A DNA stretch of 55,815 nt from Citricoccus zhacaiensis (GCF_014645315.1 NZ_BMLQ01000012.1:45630-101444), one strand, 5' to 3'; positions 25,794 to 34,430 are shown, numbered from the stretch's first letter. The notes: generated by a model not told the origin, from the sequence alone. A program made the numbers and translations.

Positions 25794-25801
25794 GGTTAAT
25801 C
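25794..25801. repeat. 8-bp target-site duplication, right copy
   Basis: GGTTAATC is identical to 24352-24359 and directly follows the right inverted repeat of the ISL3 element. Confidence 0.92.
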
Positions 25802-25848
25802 AGCCGTCAAACAATGTAGACATCGAGAGGCGTTGCATATTTAAGAGA

Positions 25849-26904
25849 CTAGATTGATTGCCAGTCAATTTGATCATAATCGACGGTCAAAAGTTTGACG
25901 TCTTCCAACCGTCCGTCGAAGTCTATGACCTCGCCATCAAGGGAAGCCCTTACTGCCCCGCGTGCACGAAGAGGGAAACTACGAACTGCATACTTCAGTT
26001 CGTGGCCCGACGAGTCTTGACGAGCTAACTGCTCCTCTACATTGAACTCGACCTCAATTTCGGCGTACAAGCTCCCTGACCAGCGGTCATACTCGACATC
26101 GCCTATGATCTCGGCTGACTCCACGCTGCCAACGCTTACGCTCTGCTTCTCCCAGGTCTCGTAACCATCGTCCGGCAAACCAGGTAGGTCCCACCAGTTC
26201 GGGTCGCCGAAATCCGCGAGCATTTCGACGTCTTCACCGATCGTATCCGTGTACCGCCCTTGGACAGAGTTCACGAATTGATCTTGAACCCAGGTTGCAA
26301 AGAGCGAGAAAAGGTGCTCCGATGCGACCTCCGACTCATCGAGGAGATGTTGCAATTCCCCCAAGTTCTTAGCGTGCTGCGGAACGTCCACGCGCAAGCT
26401 CGCACAAGTTTGCTTCAGTGCGTGACTATCGCCTGTTACAACGATCAAGCCATCGGGTTCATCATCGTTGTAGCTAACGACGGAACGAATCCATGCGCTG
26501 TCAGCAGCCCCAGTCTTGACGCCCGACTTGCGTTGGCCAGCGGCTCGAACTAACACCTGATCCAAGAGCGCTTCGCGTGCGTCCCCGTCTTCGAGCGGAA
26601 CGATGATCGCACCCGATTTCTCGATAGCCGAATAGACTTCGTCAACACTAATAGTCGATATCTGATCGCGAATTTGGATCCCCCACTTCTCCACCTCTCG
26701 CCGGTGGGTTTCGTAGGATTTGATGAATTTCTCGCGCTTATCTGCTGCATGTTGGGCTAGCTCATAGACAACGATCTCAGACATCCATAGCTCCGCCCCA
26801 TGCCTTGAGCAAGCTGCCGCCCATTGCGAGATTGTTTTCGCGTTCGGCAATGCATCCTTGCCGAATACATTCGAGTCAAAGACGATAGCGCGGATCTGAG
26901 GCAT
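25849..26904 (-). CDS. PIN-like domain protein (DUF4935-type)
   Basis: A 351-residue protein. The N-terminal half looks like a PIN nuclease: IRAIVFDSNVFGKD (first Asp), IVVYELAQHAADKR (Glu helix), TGAADSAWIRSVVSY and LIVVTGDSHALKQTC (later acidic residues). The C-terminal half is beta-rich and acidic (GDVEYDRWSGSLYAEIEVEFNVEEQL) and may bind a partner. ATG 26904 has gaggga upstream. Codon use is less GC-rich than the core genes. Such stand-alone PIN proteins occur in defence regions; the RNA target and role here are unknown. Confidence 0.72.
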   Translation of the reverse strand: MPQIRAIVFDSNVFGKDALPNAKTISQWAAACSRHGAELWMSEIVVYELAQHAADKREKFIKSYETHRREVEKWGIQIRDQISTISVDEVYSAIEKSGAIIVPLEDGDAREALLDQVLVRAAGQRKSGVKTGAADSAWIRSVVSYNDDEPDGLIVVTGDSHALKQTCASLRVDVPQHAKNLGELQHLLDESEVASEHLFSLFATWVQDQFVNSVQGRYTDTIGEDVEMLADFGDPNWWDLPGLPDDGYETWEKQSVSVGSVESAEIIGDVEYDRWSGSLYAEIEVEFNVEEQLARQDSSGHELKYAVRSFPLRARGAVRASLDGEVIDFDGRLEDVKLLTVDYDQIDWQSI

Positions 26905-26969
26905 GATCCGATTGTCCCTCAGATCGTAGTTGCGGCGATTCTGATCGTCCTGTCAAGCCTCCTATGAAG

Positions 26970-27902
26970 TCACGCAACCCCGTCAACCGCTTTGCTTCGG
27001 AATCTCTCGAACGCTTTTTCAAGAAGATCGTGTCGAGGACGCTCCGCATTCCGTTTCGGAAGCGCCATCAGTCTTTTGCCATGAAGTTCTTGAAGTCCGT
27101 GACGGAGCATCGGGCCATCGACTTCGTCAAGCAGATCCTCGCGGATCTGGACCACGTGGTCAGGACGGATCCCAAGGAAGCAACCGTCGAATGCGGCATG
27201 ATGAATCTTGCACATAGCCATGCCATCAACGACAGAGGCAATGCCGAACTCCTCGCGGTCAGGGACGATGTGAGCGGCATCAAGAAGTTGTGGGTGGGCG
27301 AGATTGCAGACGGCGCAATGGTTCTCGTAGGCAATGAGGACCGTAGACCTGAAGACTGGTTGGTGCAGCCTGATCTTCGTTTCCCGCCGCAAGTATCGCC
27401 GGAGCGATTCTTCCATGGCTGACCCCGTCATCATCTCTGGGAGCATGTCGGTTTCGTTCACTGGAGCCAATGCGAAACGCTTCAACTCGACTTCTTCGCG
27501 GACAATGTAAACCGGCGAAACTACCTGGAACCTCGCCGGAACCATGGCCACTCCTACGAACCAGATCAACGGGAGTTGCAACTCCATGGCCTGCCGGAGA
27601 CCCCGATTTTCGGGGTGATTCGGGTTATCTCCGCGCAATACATATCGAATGAGTCCGTCAGCACCAATGTCATCCTCGTAGGGCCGCTTCTGACCAGGAG
27701 GGCGGTAAACCGTCTGAAAGGACAACGCCGCTTCGAAGTCGCGTGGCTTCCGGATGCCTTGCTGGGTGGACTGGAGCACAAACGGCTCCCCCTGGTAGGT
27801 GAAGTCCAGAATGTCCTCGCGAGTTAATGGTTCGAGACCATCGCTGGTGCGTTCTTTGAGCCACGCGATCGCAGATTTCCGCAGTTCCACCGGCTCCGCC
27901 AC
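26970..27902 (-). CDS. HNH endonuclease, McrA/SBD-HNH-like
   Basis: A 310-residue protein. The N-terminal domain contains LQSTQQGIRKPRDFEAALSF, the GIxKP segment seen in HNH proteins that carry a DNA-reading domain, and DGLIRYVLRGDNPNHPENRGLRQAM. The C-terminal HNH nuclease has CAVCNLAHPQLLDAAHIVPD and GMAMCKIHHAAFD, with the catalytic His in DAAH and metal ligands in the HH pair. GTG 27902 follows aaggag. The family includes type IV-like enzymes that cut modified DNA. Its presence in a defence-like stretch fits that; modification specificity is unknown. Confidence 0.82.
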   Translation of the reverse strand: MAEPVELRKSAIAWLKERTSDGLEPLTREDILDFTYQGEPFVLQSTQQGIRKPRDFEAALSFQTVYRPPGQKRPYEDDIGADGLIRYVLRGDNPNHPENRGLRQAMELQLPLIWFVGVAMVPARFQVVSPVYIVREEVELKRFALAPVNETDMLPEMMTGSAMEESLRRYLRRETKIRLHQPVFRSTVLIAYENHCAVCNLAHPQLLDAAHIVPDREEFGIASVVDGMAMCKIHHAAFDGCFLGIRPDHVVQIREDLLDEVDGPMLRHGLQELHGKRLMALPKRNAERPRHDLLEKAFERFRSKAVDGVA

Positions 27903-27998
27903 AGCGGTCTCCTTCTGAGAAGCATCACGCCGCAGCGTGAGCAGAAGCTACGACCAAGTCGGACTACGGGATTCACATACCGGTAGCTCTATTCATCG

Positions 27999-28874
27999 CT
28001 ACTGCGCCACGTAGCCGCCATCTACCGACCAGACGGCACCCGTGACGAAGGTCGCGGCGTCGGAGGCTAGGAAGCAGATGACCTCGGCGACTTCCTCGGG
28101 GGTTCCGAGGCGTCCGATCGGCTGACGGGCGGTCATCTGCGAGCGGACCGACTCGTCCAGACCCGCGGTCAGCGGGGTCTCCACGTAGCCCGGGGCCACC
28201 GCGTTGACGCGAATCCCCGTCTTTGCGTAGCCCAGCCCGGCGGAGCGGACCAGGTTGGCCACCCCCGCCTTCGCCGCCGAGTACGGCGCGGAGTTGGCCT
28301 GGCCGACGAGACCGATGATCGAGGACACGGCTACGACCGCCCCGCTCCCCCGCCCGTCGTCGGCAGCAGCCATATGCCGCAGCGCGTGCTTCAGCGACAG
28401 AGCCACCCCGGTCAGATCGATGTCCAGCACCGTCCGCCAGTGGTCCAAGTCCAGCTCATGCAGGGGCCCCTTGCGCTCGGCGATGCCGGCATTGGCCACC
28501 AGGACATCCACATTCCCGGAACCAACGACTCCACCAGCAGAACTGCCGAACTCCGCCGCCGCGTCCATCAGCGCCGCCACCGACTCCTCGGCGGTCACGT
28601 CGCAGCGCACAGACAGCGCACGGCCGCCCGCACCCTCGACCTCAGAGACCACCTCGGCCGCCTGCGGATCCACGTCCCCGATCACCACGGCGGCTCCGCG
28701 GGCGGCGAGCATCCGCGCGGTCGCCGCACCGATGCCTCCGGCGGCGCCGGTCACCACCGCCGTGCGCCCCGCGAACGGCGAGGGGTCCACACCCAGCCGG
28801 GGGCCGGCGTCGGGCCTCTGGCCTGTGACAGCACCAGTCCCAGCGCCGGCCCCCACAGGATCAGCCGAACTCAA
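27999..28874 (-). CDS. SDR-family dehydrogenase, copy A
   Basis: A 291-residue short-chain dehydrogenase with TGAAGGIGAATARML (cofactor loop), VLVANAGIAERKGPL, SSIIGLVGQANSAPYSAAKAG (catalytic Ser, Tyr, Lys) and VTGAVWSVDGGYVAQ. It starts at TTG 28874, overlapping the stop of the flavoprotein remnant (TTGA), where copy B has GTGA. It is nearly the same protein as copy B at 49135-49998, with a few substitutions and a small insertion. It appears intact although its former partner gene is broken. The likely substrate is a hydroxyl/oxo group on a ring or acyl compound. Confidence 0.9.
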   Translation of the reverse strand: MSSADPVGAGAGTGAVTGQRPDAGPRLGVDPSPFAGRTAVVTGAAGGIGAATARMLAARGAAVVIGDVDPQAAEVVSEVEGAGGRALSVRCDVTAEESVAALMDAAAEFGSSAGGVVGSGNVDVLVANAGIAERKGPLHELDLDHWRTVLDIDLTGVALSLKHALRHMAAADDGRGSGAVVAVSSIIGLVGQANSAPYSAAKAGVANLVRSAGLGYAKTGIRVNAVAPGYVETPLTAGLDESVRSQMTARQPIGRLGTPEEVAEVICFLASDAATFVTGAVWSVDGGYVAQ

Positions 28875-29400
28875 GCCTGGACCTCCATGGCCCGCTCCAG
28901 CGCATCAGCAGAGCCGGACTCGGCGGCGAGCTCGGCGATGTCCCGGCCCATCCGGTAACCGAACACCAGGGCCGGGCCGATGTGCGAGCCGTAGCCCGGG
29001 TAGCCGCCACCGAACACGGACACCGCGGCGGCACCCACCGAGTACAGGCCCGGGATCCGCTTCCCGTCTTCGCGGATCACCGCGTGGCGGGAGTCCACGT
29101 CGATCCCGGCGAAGGAACCGAGGTCCCCCATCCGCACCTTCGCGGCGTAGTACGGTGCCTGGTCCAGGGTGGCCAGGTTCGGGTTCGGCTTGTGGTCCAT
29201 GTCCCCGCGGAAGTGGTTGTAGGCGGTGGATCCACGGCCGAACTCGGTGTCCTCCCCCGCGATCGCGTCCTGGTTGAACCGGTCGATCGTGGACTGCAGG
29301 CCGGCGGCGTCCACGCCGATCTTCTCGGCCAGCTCGGCCACGGTCTCACCCTTGACCAGGTAGTCCGCGGCATAGAACAGCTGGCGCGGGATCGACGTGG
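28000..29400 (-). repeat. Long direct repeat, copy A (SDR + flavoprotein 3' end)
   Basis: By eye this stretch matches 49136-50510 closely in the same orientation, including both coding frames and the gene junction. The copies are separated by about 21 kb. The exact identity was not calculated. Confidence 0.85.
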
Positions 29401-29577
29401 GCTGTGCCGCCGGCACCGGCCAGCGCCACGCCGAGCCGTGCCCGCACGGTGCCGGCATGCTCACCGGACAAGAGCGCGCCGGTGACGGCGCCGTCGTCGT
29501 CGGTCACCAACCCCTGAACCGGAGTACCCGTCCACACCCGCACCCCGGCGCCCTGCGCCGAGGCGACCATTGCGGTT
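28871..29577 (-). pseudogene. KstD-like flavoprotein, decayed copy A
   Basis: This is the remains of the gene found intact at 49995-51746. The 3' part (28871 to about 29404) encodes IPRQLFYAADYLVKGETVAEL through YPGYGSHIGPALVFGYRMGRD. An upstream piece (about 29405-29577, another frame) encodes MVASAQGAGVRVWTGTPV through ARLGVALAG. Comparison with the intact gene shows that about 145 codons between LAGGG and IPRQLF are deleted out of frame and the entire N-terminal FAD half is missing. It cannot make a working flavoenzyme. Confidence 0.9.
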
Positions 29578-29677
29578 CCACACTCCACGCCGAACCTCGC
29601 GAGGGTATCTCGGGCATGTGTCTTCCGCGACGCAGATCTGTGACGCGGCTTTCATTTTCGGACCAGCAGTACTACCG

Positions 29678-29690
29678 TAATACCGTATTA
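29678..29690. promoter_or_regulatory. GntR operator candidate 1
   Basis: TAATACCGTATTA is a perfect 6+1+6 palindrome 60 bases before the hydroxyacid dehydrogenase start. The same TAATACNGTATTA core recurs at 33580-33592 and 34378-34390, around the GntR gene at 33652, so it is the likely site of that regulator. Confidence 0.82.
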
Positions 29691-29749
29691 GCCACTCGGA
29701 CGGTCTGACGTCCTCCCCAACGAGTCACCAACGCACGGAGTATTGCCAC

Positions 29750-30667
29750 ATGAGCACCCAGACAAACATCCAGCCGAAGAGCTTGTTCATCGGACTCGGC
29801 AACATGGGCCGCCCCATGGTCGCGCAGTACTCCACAGAGTTTCCCGCTTATGTCTACGACATCAACGCCGAGACGGCGCGAGACGTGGCCCAGGACACCG
29901 GAACCCTGGCTCTGACCGACCTCGCCGATCTGCCCGAGGGAATTGAGACCGTCATCCTCATGCTGCCGAACAGCAAGATCGTCGAAGAAACGCTTCAAGG
30001 CAAGGAAGGCCTGTTCCAACAGCTCACCGCCGGGGCGCTGGTCATCGACATGAGTTCGTCCGAGCCTGGCAGCACCCGCGCACTGTCCTCGGAGGCAGCG
30101 GAACTCGGCCTGAGCCTCGTTGACGCCCCCGTTTCCGGTGGGGTCCTCAAGGCGAAGACGGGCAAACTGTCGGTCATGGTCGGCGGCGATGAGGACGCAG
30201 TCGAGACCGCCATGCCCCACCTCGAGACCATGGCCGGGGCTATCGTGAAGGCTGGTCCCTCGGGAGCCGGCCACGCCGCCAAGGCACTGAACAACCTGCT
30301 CTCGGCCACCAACCTCGCCGCGGCCGCCGAGATCCTCTGCGTCGCCCAGGCCAATGGCATTGAACCGTCCACCATGGTGGACGTCATCAATTCCTCGACG
30401 AGCCGAAGCCAGGCCACCGAGGTCAAGTACCCGAAGCACATCTTGACCGGAACGTTTGATTCGGGCTTCGCCATGGACTTGATGATCAAGGACATGGGCA
30501 TCGCCATGGACCTCATCCGATCCGGTGCAATCGAAGCTCCCATCGTCGGCCTTGCCAACGAGGTCGCAGGCAAGGCCCGAACCTCACTGAAAAGCGAACG
30601 GCCGGACCATACCGAACTGGCTCGCTACGTGGAGAACATCAACCACACCACCTTGCGCTCACGGTAG
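29750..30667 (+). CDS. 3-hydroxyisobutyrate dehydrogenase-family oxidoreductase
   Basis: A 305-residue beta-hydroxyacid dehydrogenase with FIGLGNMGRPMVAQY (NAD(P) loop), VDAPVSGGVLKAKTGKLSVM (substrate-carboxylate loop), and GPSGAGHAAKALNNLL with the catalytic Lys. DLMIKDMGIAMDL closes the C-terminal domain. The SGG loop favours a carboxylate substrate such as hydroxyisobutyrate, tartronate semialdehyde or related acids. A ggag site precedes the ATG. First gene of a GntR-controlled operon with DASS and TSUP carriers. Confidence 0.92.
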   Translation: MSTQTNIQPKSLFIGLGNMGRPMVAQYSTEFPAYVYDINAETARDVAQDTGTLALTDLADLPEGIETVILMLPNSKIVEETLQGKEGLFQQLTAGALVIDMSSSEPGSTRALSSEAAELGLSLVDAPVSGGVLKAKTGKLSVMVGGDEDAVETAMPHLETMAGAIVKAGPSGAGHAAKALNNLLSATNLAAAAEILCVAQANGIEPSTMVDVINSSTSRSQATEVKYPKHILTGTFDSGFAMDLMIKDMGIAMDLIRSGAIEAPIVGLANEVAGKARTSLKSERPDHTELARYVENINHTTLRSR

Positions 30668-30735
30668 ATCCCGGAGCCACCTGCCACGGCGGCCGTCCAC
30701 GACGACCCGCACTCTCCCCAGACAGGACACTTCTC

Positions 30736-32229
30736 ATGAGCACCACTCGTACGATCGCGCCCAAAAGCGCCACGAAAACCAAGGACAAGAAGCCCAGAGG
30801 CAACTCCGCCAAGTTGATCGGCGGCCTCCTGGGTCCCGCCTTGTTCCTCGTTCTCATATCCATCCCTGACCTGGGTGGAATGGGAACGACCGCTCAGTCA
30901 GTACTCGCCATCACCGCCTGGGTGGCCACCTGGTGGATAGCTGAGACGGTGCCACTTGCGGCGACGGCCCTGATCCCCCTGATCCTCTTCCCGATCTTCG
31001 GTGTGGCTGAACGCAACGATGTCATCGCCTCCTATGCCAACGACATCATCTTCCTGTTCCTGGGTGGCTTCATCATCGCCGCCGCGCTGGAGAAAGTGAA
31101 CCTCCACCGGCGAATCGCCCTGAAGATCATCAACGTCATGGGCACCAATCCGGCGCGGCTGGTCTTGGGTTTCATGTTGGCCACCATGTTCGTCTCTCTG
31201 TGGATTTCCAACACCGCTACGACGATGATGATGATCCCCATCGCCCTCTCGATCCTTAGCCAGTTCCACTTCAACGAGAGCGAGGAAGAGAACCGCAAGG
31301 TCCGGATCCTGGAGAAGGCCCTGATCTTCGGCACGGCATATGCGGCCACCGCTGGCGGTATGGGCACCCTGATCTCCGGCACGCCCACTCCCATCTTCGC
31401 CGCGCAATCCATGGAGGTCGCCGACACCGAGATCGGCTTCGCCCAGTACATGCTGTTCGGGATCCCCGCTGCATTGATCTCCACGATTCTCATCTGGTTG
31501 TACCTGACTCGGATTCAGTTCAAGGTCGGTCACCACCCTGTCCCTGGGGCCAAAGAGGTCATCCACCGGGAACTGCACGCCCTGGGCAAGATGTCCCGGA
31601 ACGAGATCCTCGTGCTCATCACCTCGGCCACGATCGCCTTCATGTGGGTCACCCGGACTTTCCTGTGGTCCAACCTCATCCCGCAGATCTCAGACGGCAT
31701 CATCTCGGCCGTAGGCATCCTCCTGCTCTTCCTACTCCCCTCTACCGACGGCGGCCGCATCCTGACATGGAAGGACACCTCCAAGGTGCCGTGGGACGTG
31801 CTACTGCTGTTCGGTGGCGGCCTCGCCATCGCACTCGGGTTCGAAGAATCCGGATTGTCCGAGTGGTTCGGCAACAGCCTGGGGATCCTCGAGGGCGCCC
31901 CGCCTGTCATCGTGATCTTCGTCGGAGTCCTCCTGGTGCTCTTCCTCACCGAGATCACGTCGAACACTGCCACGGCCACTCTGCTGATCCCGGTCTTCGC
32001 GGTCGTCGCCGACGCAGTCGGCATGGACCCCGTTCCGCTGATGCTTGCGGCGGCGCTGGGAGCAAACTTCGCCTTCATGTTGCCGGTGGCCACGCCCCCG
32101 AACGCCATCGCCTTTGGAACCGGAAAGGTCACCATCCGAGAGATGGTCGGGGCAGGGTTCTGGCTCAACATCCTTCACGCCTTCTACGTCACGGCGATCA
32201 TCATGCTCTGGTTCCCGGTGGTCTTCTGA
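30736..32229 (+). CDS. DASS-family sodium:dicarboxylate-type symporter
   Basis: A 497-residue membrane protein with about 11-13 helices and the two characteristic Ser-Asn-Thr hairpin motifs: WISNTATTMMMIPIALS near residue 155 and ITSNTATATLLIPVFAVV near 412. WWIAETVPLAATALIPLILFPI and ATPPNAIAFGTGKV are also diagnostic. Members couple sodium to uptake of di- or tricarboxylates or sulfate. Here it probably brings in the acid oxidised by the dehydrogenase upstream. aggaca lies before the ATG; the gap to the previous gene is 68 bases. Confidence 0.93.
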   Translation: MSTTRTIAPKSATKTKDKKPRGNSAKLIGGLLGPALFLVLISIPDLGGMGTTAQSVLAITAWVATWWIAETVPLAATALIPLILFPIFGVAERNDVIASYANDIIFLFLGGFIIAAALEKVNLHRRIALKIINVMGTNPARLVLGFMLATMFVSLWISNTATTMMMIPIALSILSQFHFNESEEENRKVRILEKALIFGTAYAATAGGMGTLISGTPTPIFAAQSMEVADTEIGFAQYMLFGIPAALISTILIWLYLTRIQFKVGHHPVPGAKEVIHRELHALGKMSRNEILVLITSATIAFMWVTRTFLWSNLIPQISDGIISAVGILLLFLLPSTDGGRILTWKDTSKVPWDVLLLFGGGLAIALGFEESGLSEWFGNSLGILEGAPPVIVIFVGVLLVLFLTEITSNTATATLLIPVFAVVADAVGMDPVPLMLAAALGANFAFMLPVATPPNAIAFGTGKVTIREMVGAGFWLNILHAFYVTAIIMLWFPVVF

Positions 32230-32269
32230 GCAGCCATCGACCACCGCACTCAAGGCCAAGTCGTCACCC

Positions 32270-33022
32270 GTGGAGGTAGGGCTTCTCTTCGTCATCGTGG
32301 CCGTGCTCATCGGCTGCATGATCCAGAGGACCAGTGGCATGGGCGTCGGCCTCGTCGTCTCGCCCGTACTGGTTCTCTTGATCGGCCCGGTGGCAGGGAT
32401 CCTCATGACGAATGTCATCGCCGTGGCATCTTCTTCGCTGATGACCTTGGCCGTCAGGGCAGACATCGATTGGCGAAGGTACTTGCAGATCGCCCCGGTA
32501 GTGGTGATCGGCTCCGTCCCTGCGGCGCTGTTGCTCAGCACCGCGGGGACGGGGCTGTTGGAGGTCGTCTTCGGCATCGTCCTGCTCATCGCAGTTGGCG
32601 GCACCGCGCTGTTGCCCGCACTCCCGGAAGCACCTCTGGCACGAGCGGGAATCGCGACCGGCATCGCGGGAGGGTTCCTCAATACCGCCGTCGGCGTCGC
32701 ATCCCCCGCCCTCCTCGTTTATGCACGCGTCACGAACTGGGCCCATCGACCCTTCGCCGCCACCCTTCAACCGTTGTTCCTCACCATGGCGGTCGTCTCC
32801 ATCGCCACCAAGTCAGTGGTGGGCCTGGGATCGGCAACCGGCATGCCTTCCTGGCCGTTGATCATTGCTGTCGTGGCGAGCGTGCCTGTTGGCGTCCTGA
32901 TAGGCGGACCGGTAGCCCGACGAGTTCCGCCCACGGCCGCCAAGCGCCTGGCCGTCACCATCGTCGTACTCGGTTCCTGCGCCACCTTGATCCGCGGTAT
33001 CTCACGGCTGTTGGCCGGCTGA
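32270..33022 (+). CDS. TSUP-family (TauE/SafE) permease
   Basis: About 250 residues and 7-8 hydrophobic helices, with the duplicated pattern GMGVGLVVSPVLVLLIGPVAG and later GIAGGFLNTAVGVASPALLVYA. TauE/SafE proteins move sulfonates, sulfite or organic anions, mainly outward. I take GTG 32270 as start, but the ribosome site is weak and a later GTG (32297) behind ggaggtagg is possible. Third gene of the GntR-controlled operon; no strong terminator lies between it and the DASS gene. Confidence 0.85.
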   Translation: MEVGLLFVIVAVLIGCMIQRTSGMGVGLVVSPVLVLLIGPVAGILMTNVIAVASSSLMTLAVRADIDWRRYLQIAPVVVIGSVPAALLLSTAGTGLLEVVFGIVLLIAVGGTALLPALPEAPLARAGIATGIAGGFLNTAVGVASPALLVYARVTNWAHRPFAATLQPLFLTMAVVSIATKSVVGLGSATGMPSWPLIIAVVASVPVGVLIGGPVARRVPPTAAKRLAVTIVVLGSCATLIRGISRLLAG

Positions 33023-33049
33023 GGATGGCACCGGGAGGAGGGTTCTCAG

Positions 33050-33094
33050 GAAAAAGCACCGGGACCGAACGGAATGTACCGTTCGGCCCCGGTG
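33050..33094 (-). terminator. Intrinsic terminator of the CMD gene
   Basis: On the minus strand CACCGGGGCCGAACGG pairs with CCGTTCGGTCCCGGTG across a 6-base loop (33057-33094) and is followed by GCTTTTTCC. This is a classical hairpin plus T-run just after the CMD stop. In the plus direction the hairpin may also stop the TSUP transcript, but no T-run follows there. Confidence 0.9.
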
Positions 33095-33112
33095 GGACAC
33101 ACAGATGGCAGG

Positions 33113-33517
33113 TCAGGCCTTTCCAGTATGGACGGCAACCTCCGGCTCCAAAGTCTCCACCTGGATGACCTCCTGCCAGGCCTCTACGCCGTACTGGAAA
33201 GCCACGATCCCGGCCTCGGGAAGGGCGATCTCGATGGCCTCGAGGATCTCTTGTGGGCTTGCACCGTGGTCCAACGCCACCTGGATGTGACTCTTCAGCT
33301 GCGGCTTGGGGGCCCGCATCACGGTGAGGCTCAGGATGAACAGAAGTTCCTTGGTCTTGGCGTCCAGAAGTCGTGGCTTCAGGTAGGCCGACGACACGAC
33401 CGTATTCGCCGCCTTCAGGACCTCGAAATCAGCGGTGGCCATAATCTTGTGATAGTCGAGCACATAGCCGCGCTTCTCGGCCATGTCATTGATGTACTGC
33501 TGGGCTTCGCTGGTCAT
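33113..33517 (-). CDS. Carboxymuconolactone decarboxylase-family protein
   Basis: A 134-residue all-helical protein. The CMD core lies at about residues 45-115 (KTKELLFILSLTVMRAPKPQLKSHIQVALDHGASPQEILEAIEIA). The His in KSHIQVALDHGA is kept, but no CxxC pair is present, so it is not an AhpD-type peroxidase. CMD proteins decarboxylate or isomerise lactone acids, or act as hydrolases; function here is open. The ATG follows aagggg. It is divergent from the GntR gene, with the shared GntR palindrome between them. Confidence 0.9.
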   Translation of the reverse strand: MTSEAQQYINDMAEKRGYVLDYHKIMATADFEVLKAANTVVSSAYLKPRLLDAKTKELLFILSLTVMRAPKPQLKSHIQVALDHGASPQEILEAIEIALPEAGIVAFQYGVEAWQEVIQVETLEPEVAVHTGKA

Positions 33518-33577
33518 GGGGACCCCTTCGAATCTCGGGTGCGGTCACGACGTGATTCGCGACGCGCGTTCCAAAGT

Positions 33578-33594
33578 CATAATACGGTATTATG
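33578..33594. promoter_or_regulatory. GntR operator candidate 2 (CMD/GntR divergent promoter)
   Basis: CATAATACGGTATTATG is a perfect 17-base palindrome containing the TAATACNGTATTA core. It lies 58 bases before the GntR start and 61 bases before the divergent CMD start, so one site can control both. Confidence 0.86.
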
Positions 33595-33651
33595 GTCTTC
33601 TAGCAAACGCCATCCAGGGCAGGCCGCCGGCGAGACAGGGACAATGGACAT

Positions 33652-34347
33652 ATGACTGAAGCAACCCATATCAAGCGTGTCGCCGCCCCATTGCGCCATC
33701 AAGTGGCCGAGGGACTGCGGGACGATATCCACGAGGGGAATTTTGCCCCGGGCCAGCGCCTGGTCGAGAGCCAGCTGTGCGAGCGCTACGGGGTGTCGCG
33801 GACGGTCGTGCGGGAAGCCCTCCGCCAACTGGAGACCGAGGGGCTCATCCAGGTCGAGCCGAATCGCGGCCCCGTCGTGGTCGTACTGACGGAGCAGGAC
33901 GTCCAAGACCTCTATCGGGTCCGAGGCTCCTTGGAGGGCCTGGCCGGCGAATTGTTCGCCGAAGCCGCCACCGCCGACGAATGCGATGGGTTGATCCGCG
34001 AGCACCAGCGACTGGACCTTGCCCTGAAGGAGGGGACGCTCAAGGATCAGGTCAACGCCAAGGACAGGTTCTACGACTCCCTGCTGGCCGGCACGCACAA
34101 TGCCGTCCTGCAGTCCATGGTCGCCAGCATCCATGGCCGGACGCGACTTTTCCGCAGCCTGTCCCTACAGGCTCCGGGGCGCCCGCAGGAGTCCATCAGG
34201 GAACTGCAGACGGTCACCACGGCGGCCGCGGTTGATCGCGATCCGGCAGCCGCTCGCGCCGCCTGCGAAGCCCACATCTCCCGCGCGGGGGAGCTGGCCC
34301 TGAAGACCCTGCGCCAGCAAGACATCGAGGATGCGCTCGTCCCCTAA
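33652..34347 (+). CDS. GntR-family regulator, FadR/FCD subgroup
   Basis: A 231-residue protein. The N-terminal GntR winged helix spans about residues 12-80: LRHQVAEGLRDDIHEGNFAPGQRLVESQL, CERYGVSRTVVREALRQLETEGLIQVEPNRG. A helical FCD ligand domain follows (DVQDLYRVRGSLEGLAGELFAEAA, and AARAACEAHISRAGELAL near the end, with metal-type His). FCD regulators sense organic acids. The palindromes before this gene, the upstream transport operon and the downstream aldehyde dehydrogenase define its probable regulon. Confidence 0.94.
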   Translation: MTEATHIKRVAAPLRHQVAEGLRDDIHEGNFAPGQRLVESQLCERYGVSRTVVREALRQLETEGLIQVEPNRGPVVVVLTEQDVQDLYRVRGSLEGLAGELFAEAATADECDGLIREHQRLDLALKEGTLKDQVNAKDRFYDSLLAGTHNAVLQSMVASIHGRTRLFRSLSLQAPGRPQESIRELQTVTTAAAVDRDPAAARAACEAHISRAGELALKTLRQQDIEDALVP

Positions 34348-34371
34348 GTCAAAAAGGCCGCCGGCATTCAA

Positions 34372-34401
34372 CTCTAATAATACTGTATTACTGTATTAGA
34401 G
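34372..34401. promoter_or_regulatory. GntR operator candidate 3, nested palindromes
   Basis: TAATACTGTATTA (34378-34390) is the third copy of the core. It is embedded in a larger inverted repeat, with CTCTAATA (34372-34379) matching TATTAGAG (34394-34401), and a second CTGTATTA half-site follows the core. The doubled arrangement could bind two dimers. Confidence 0.82.
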
Positions 34402-34430
34402 AAACAAGCTGACCGTCTCAGGAGGACTCC

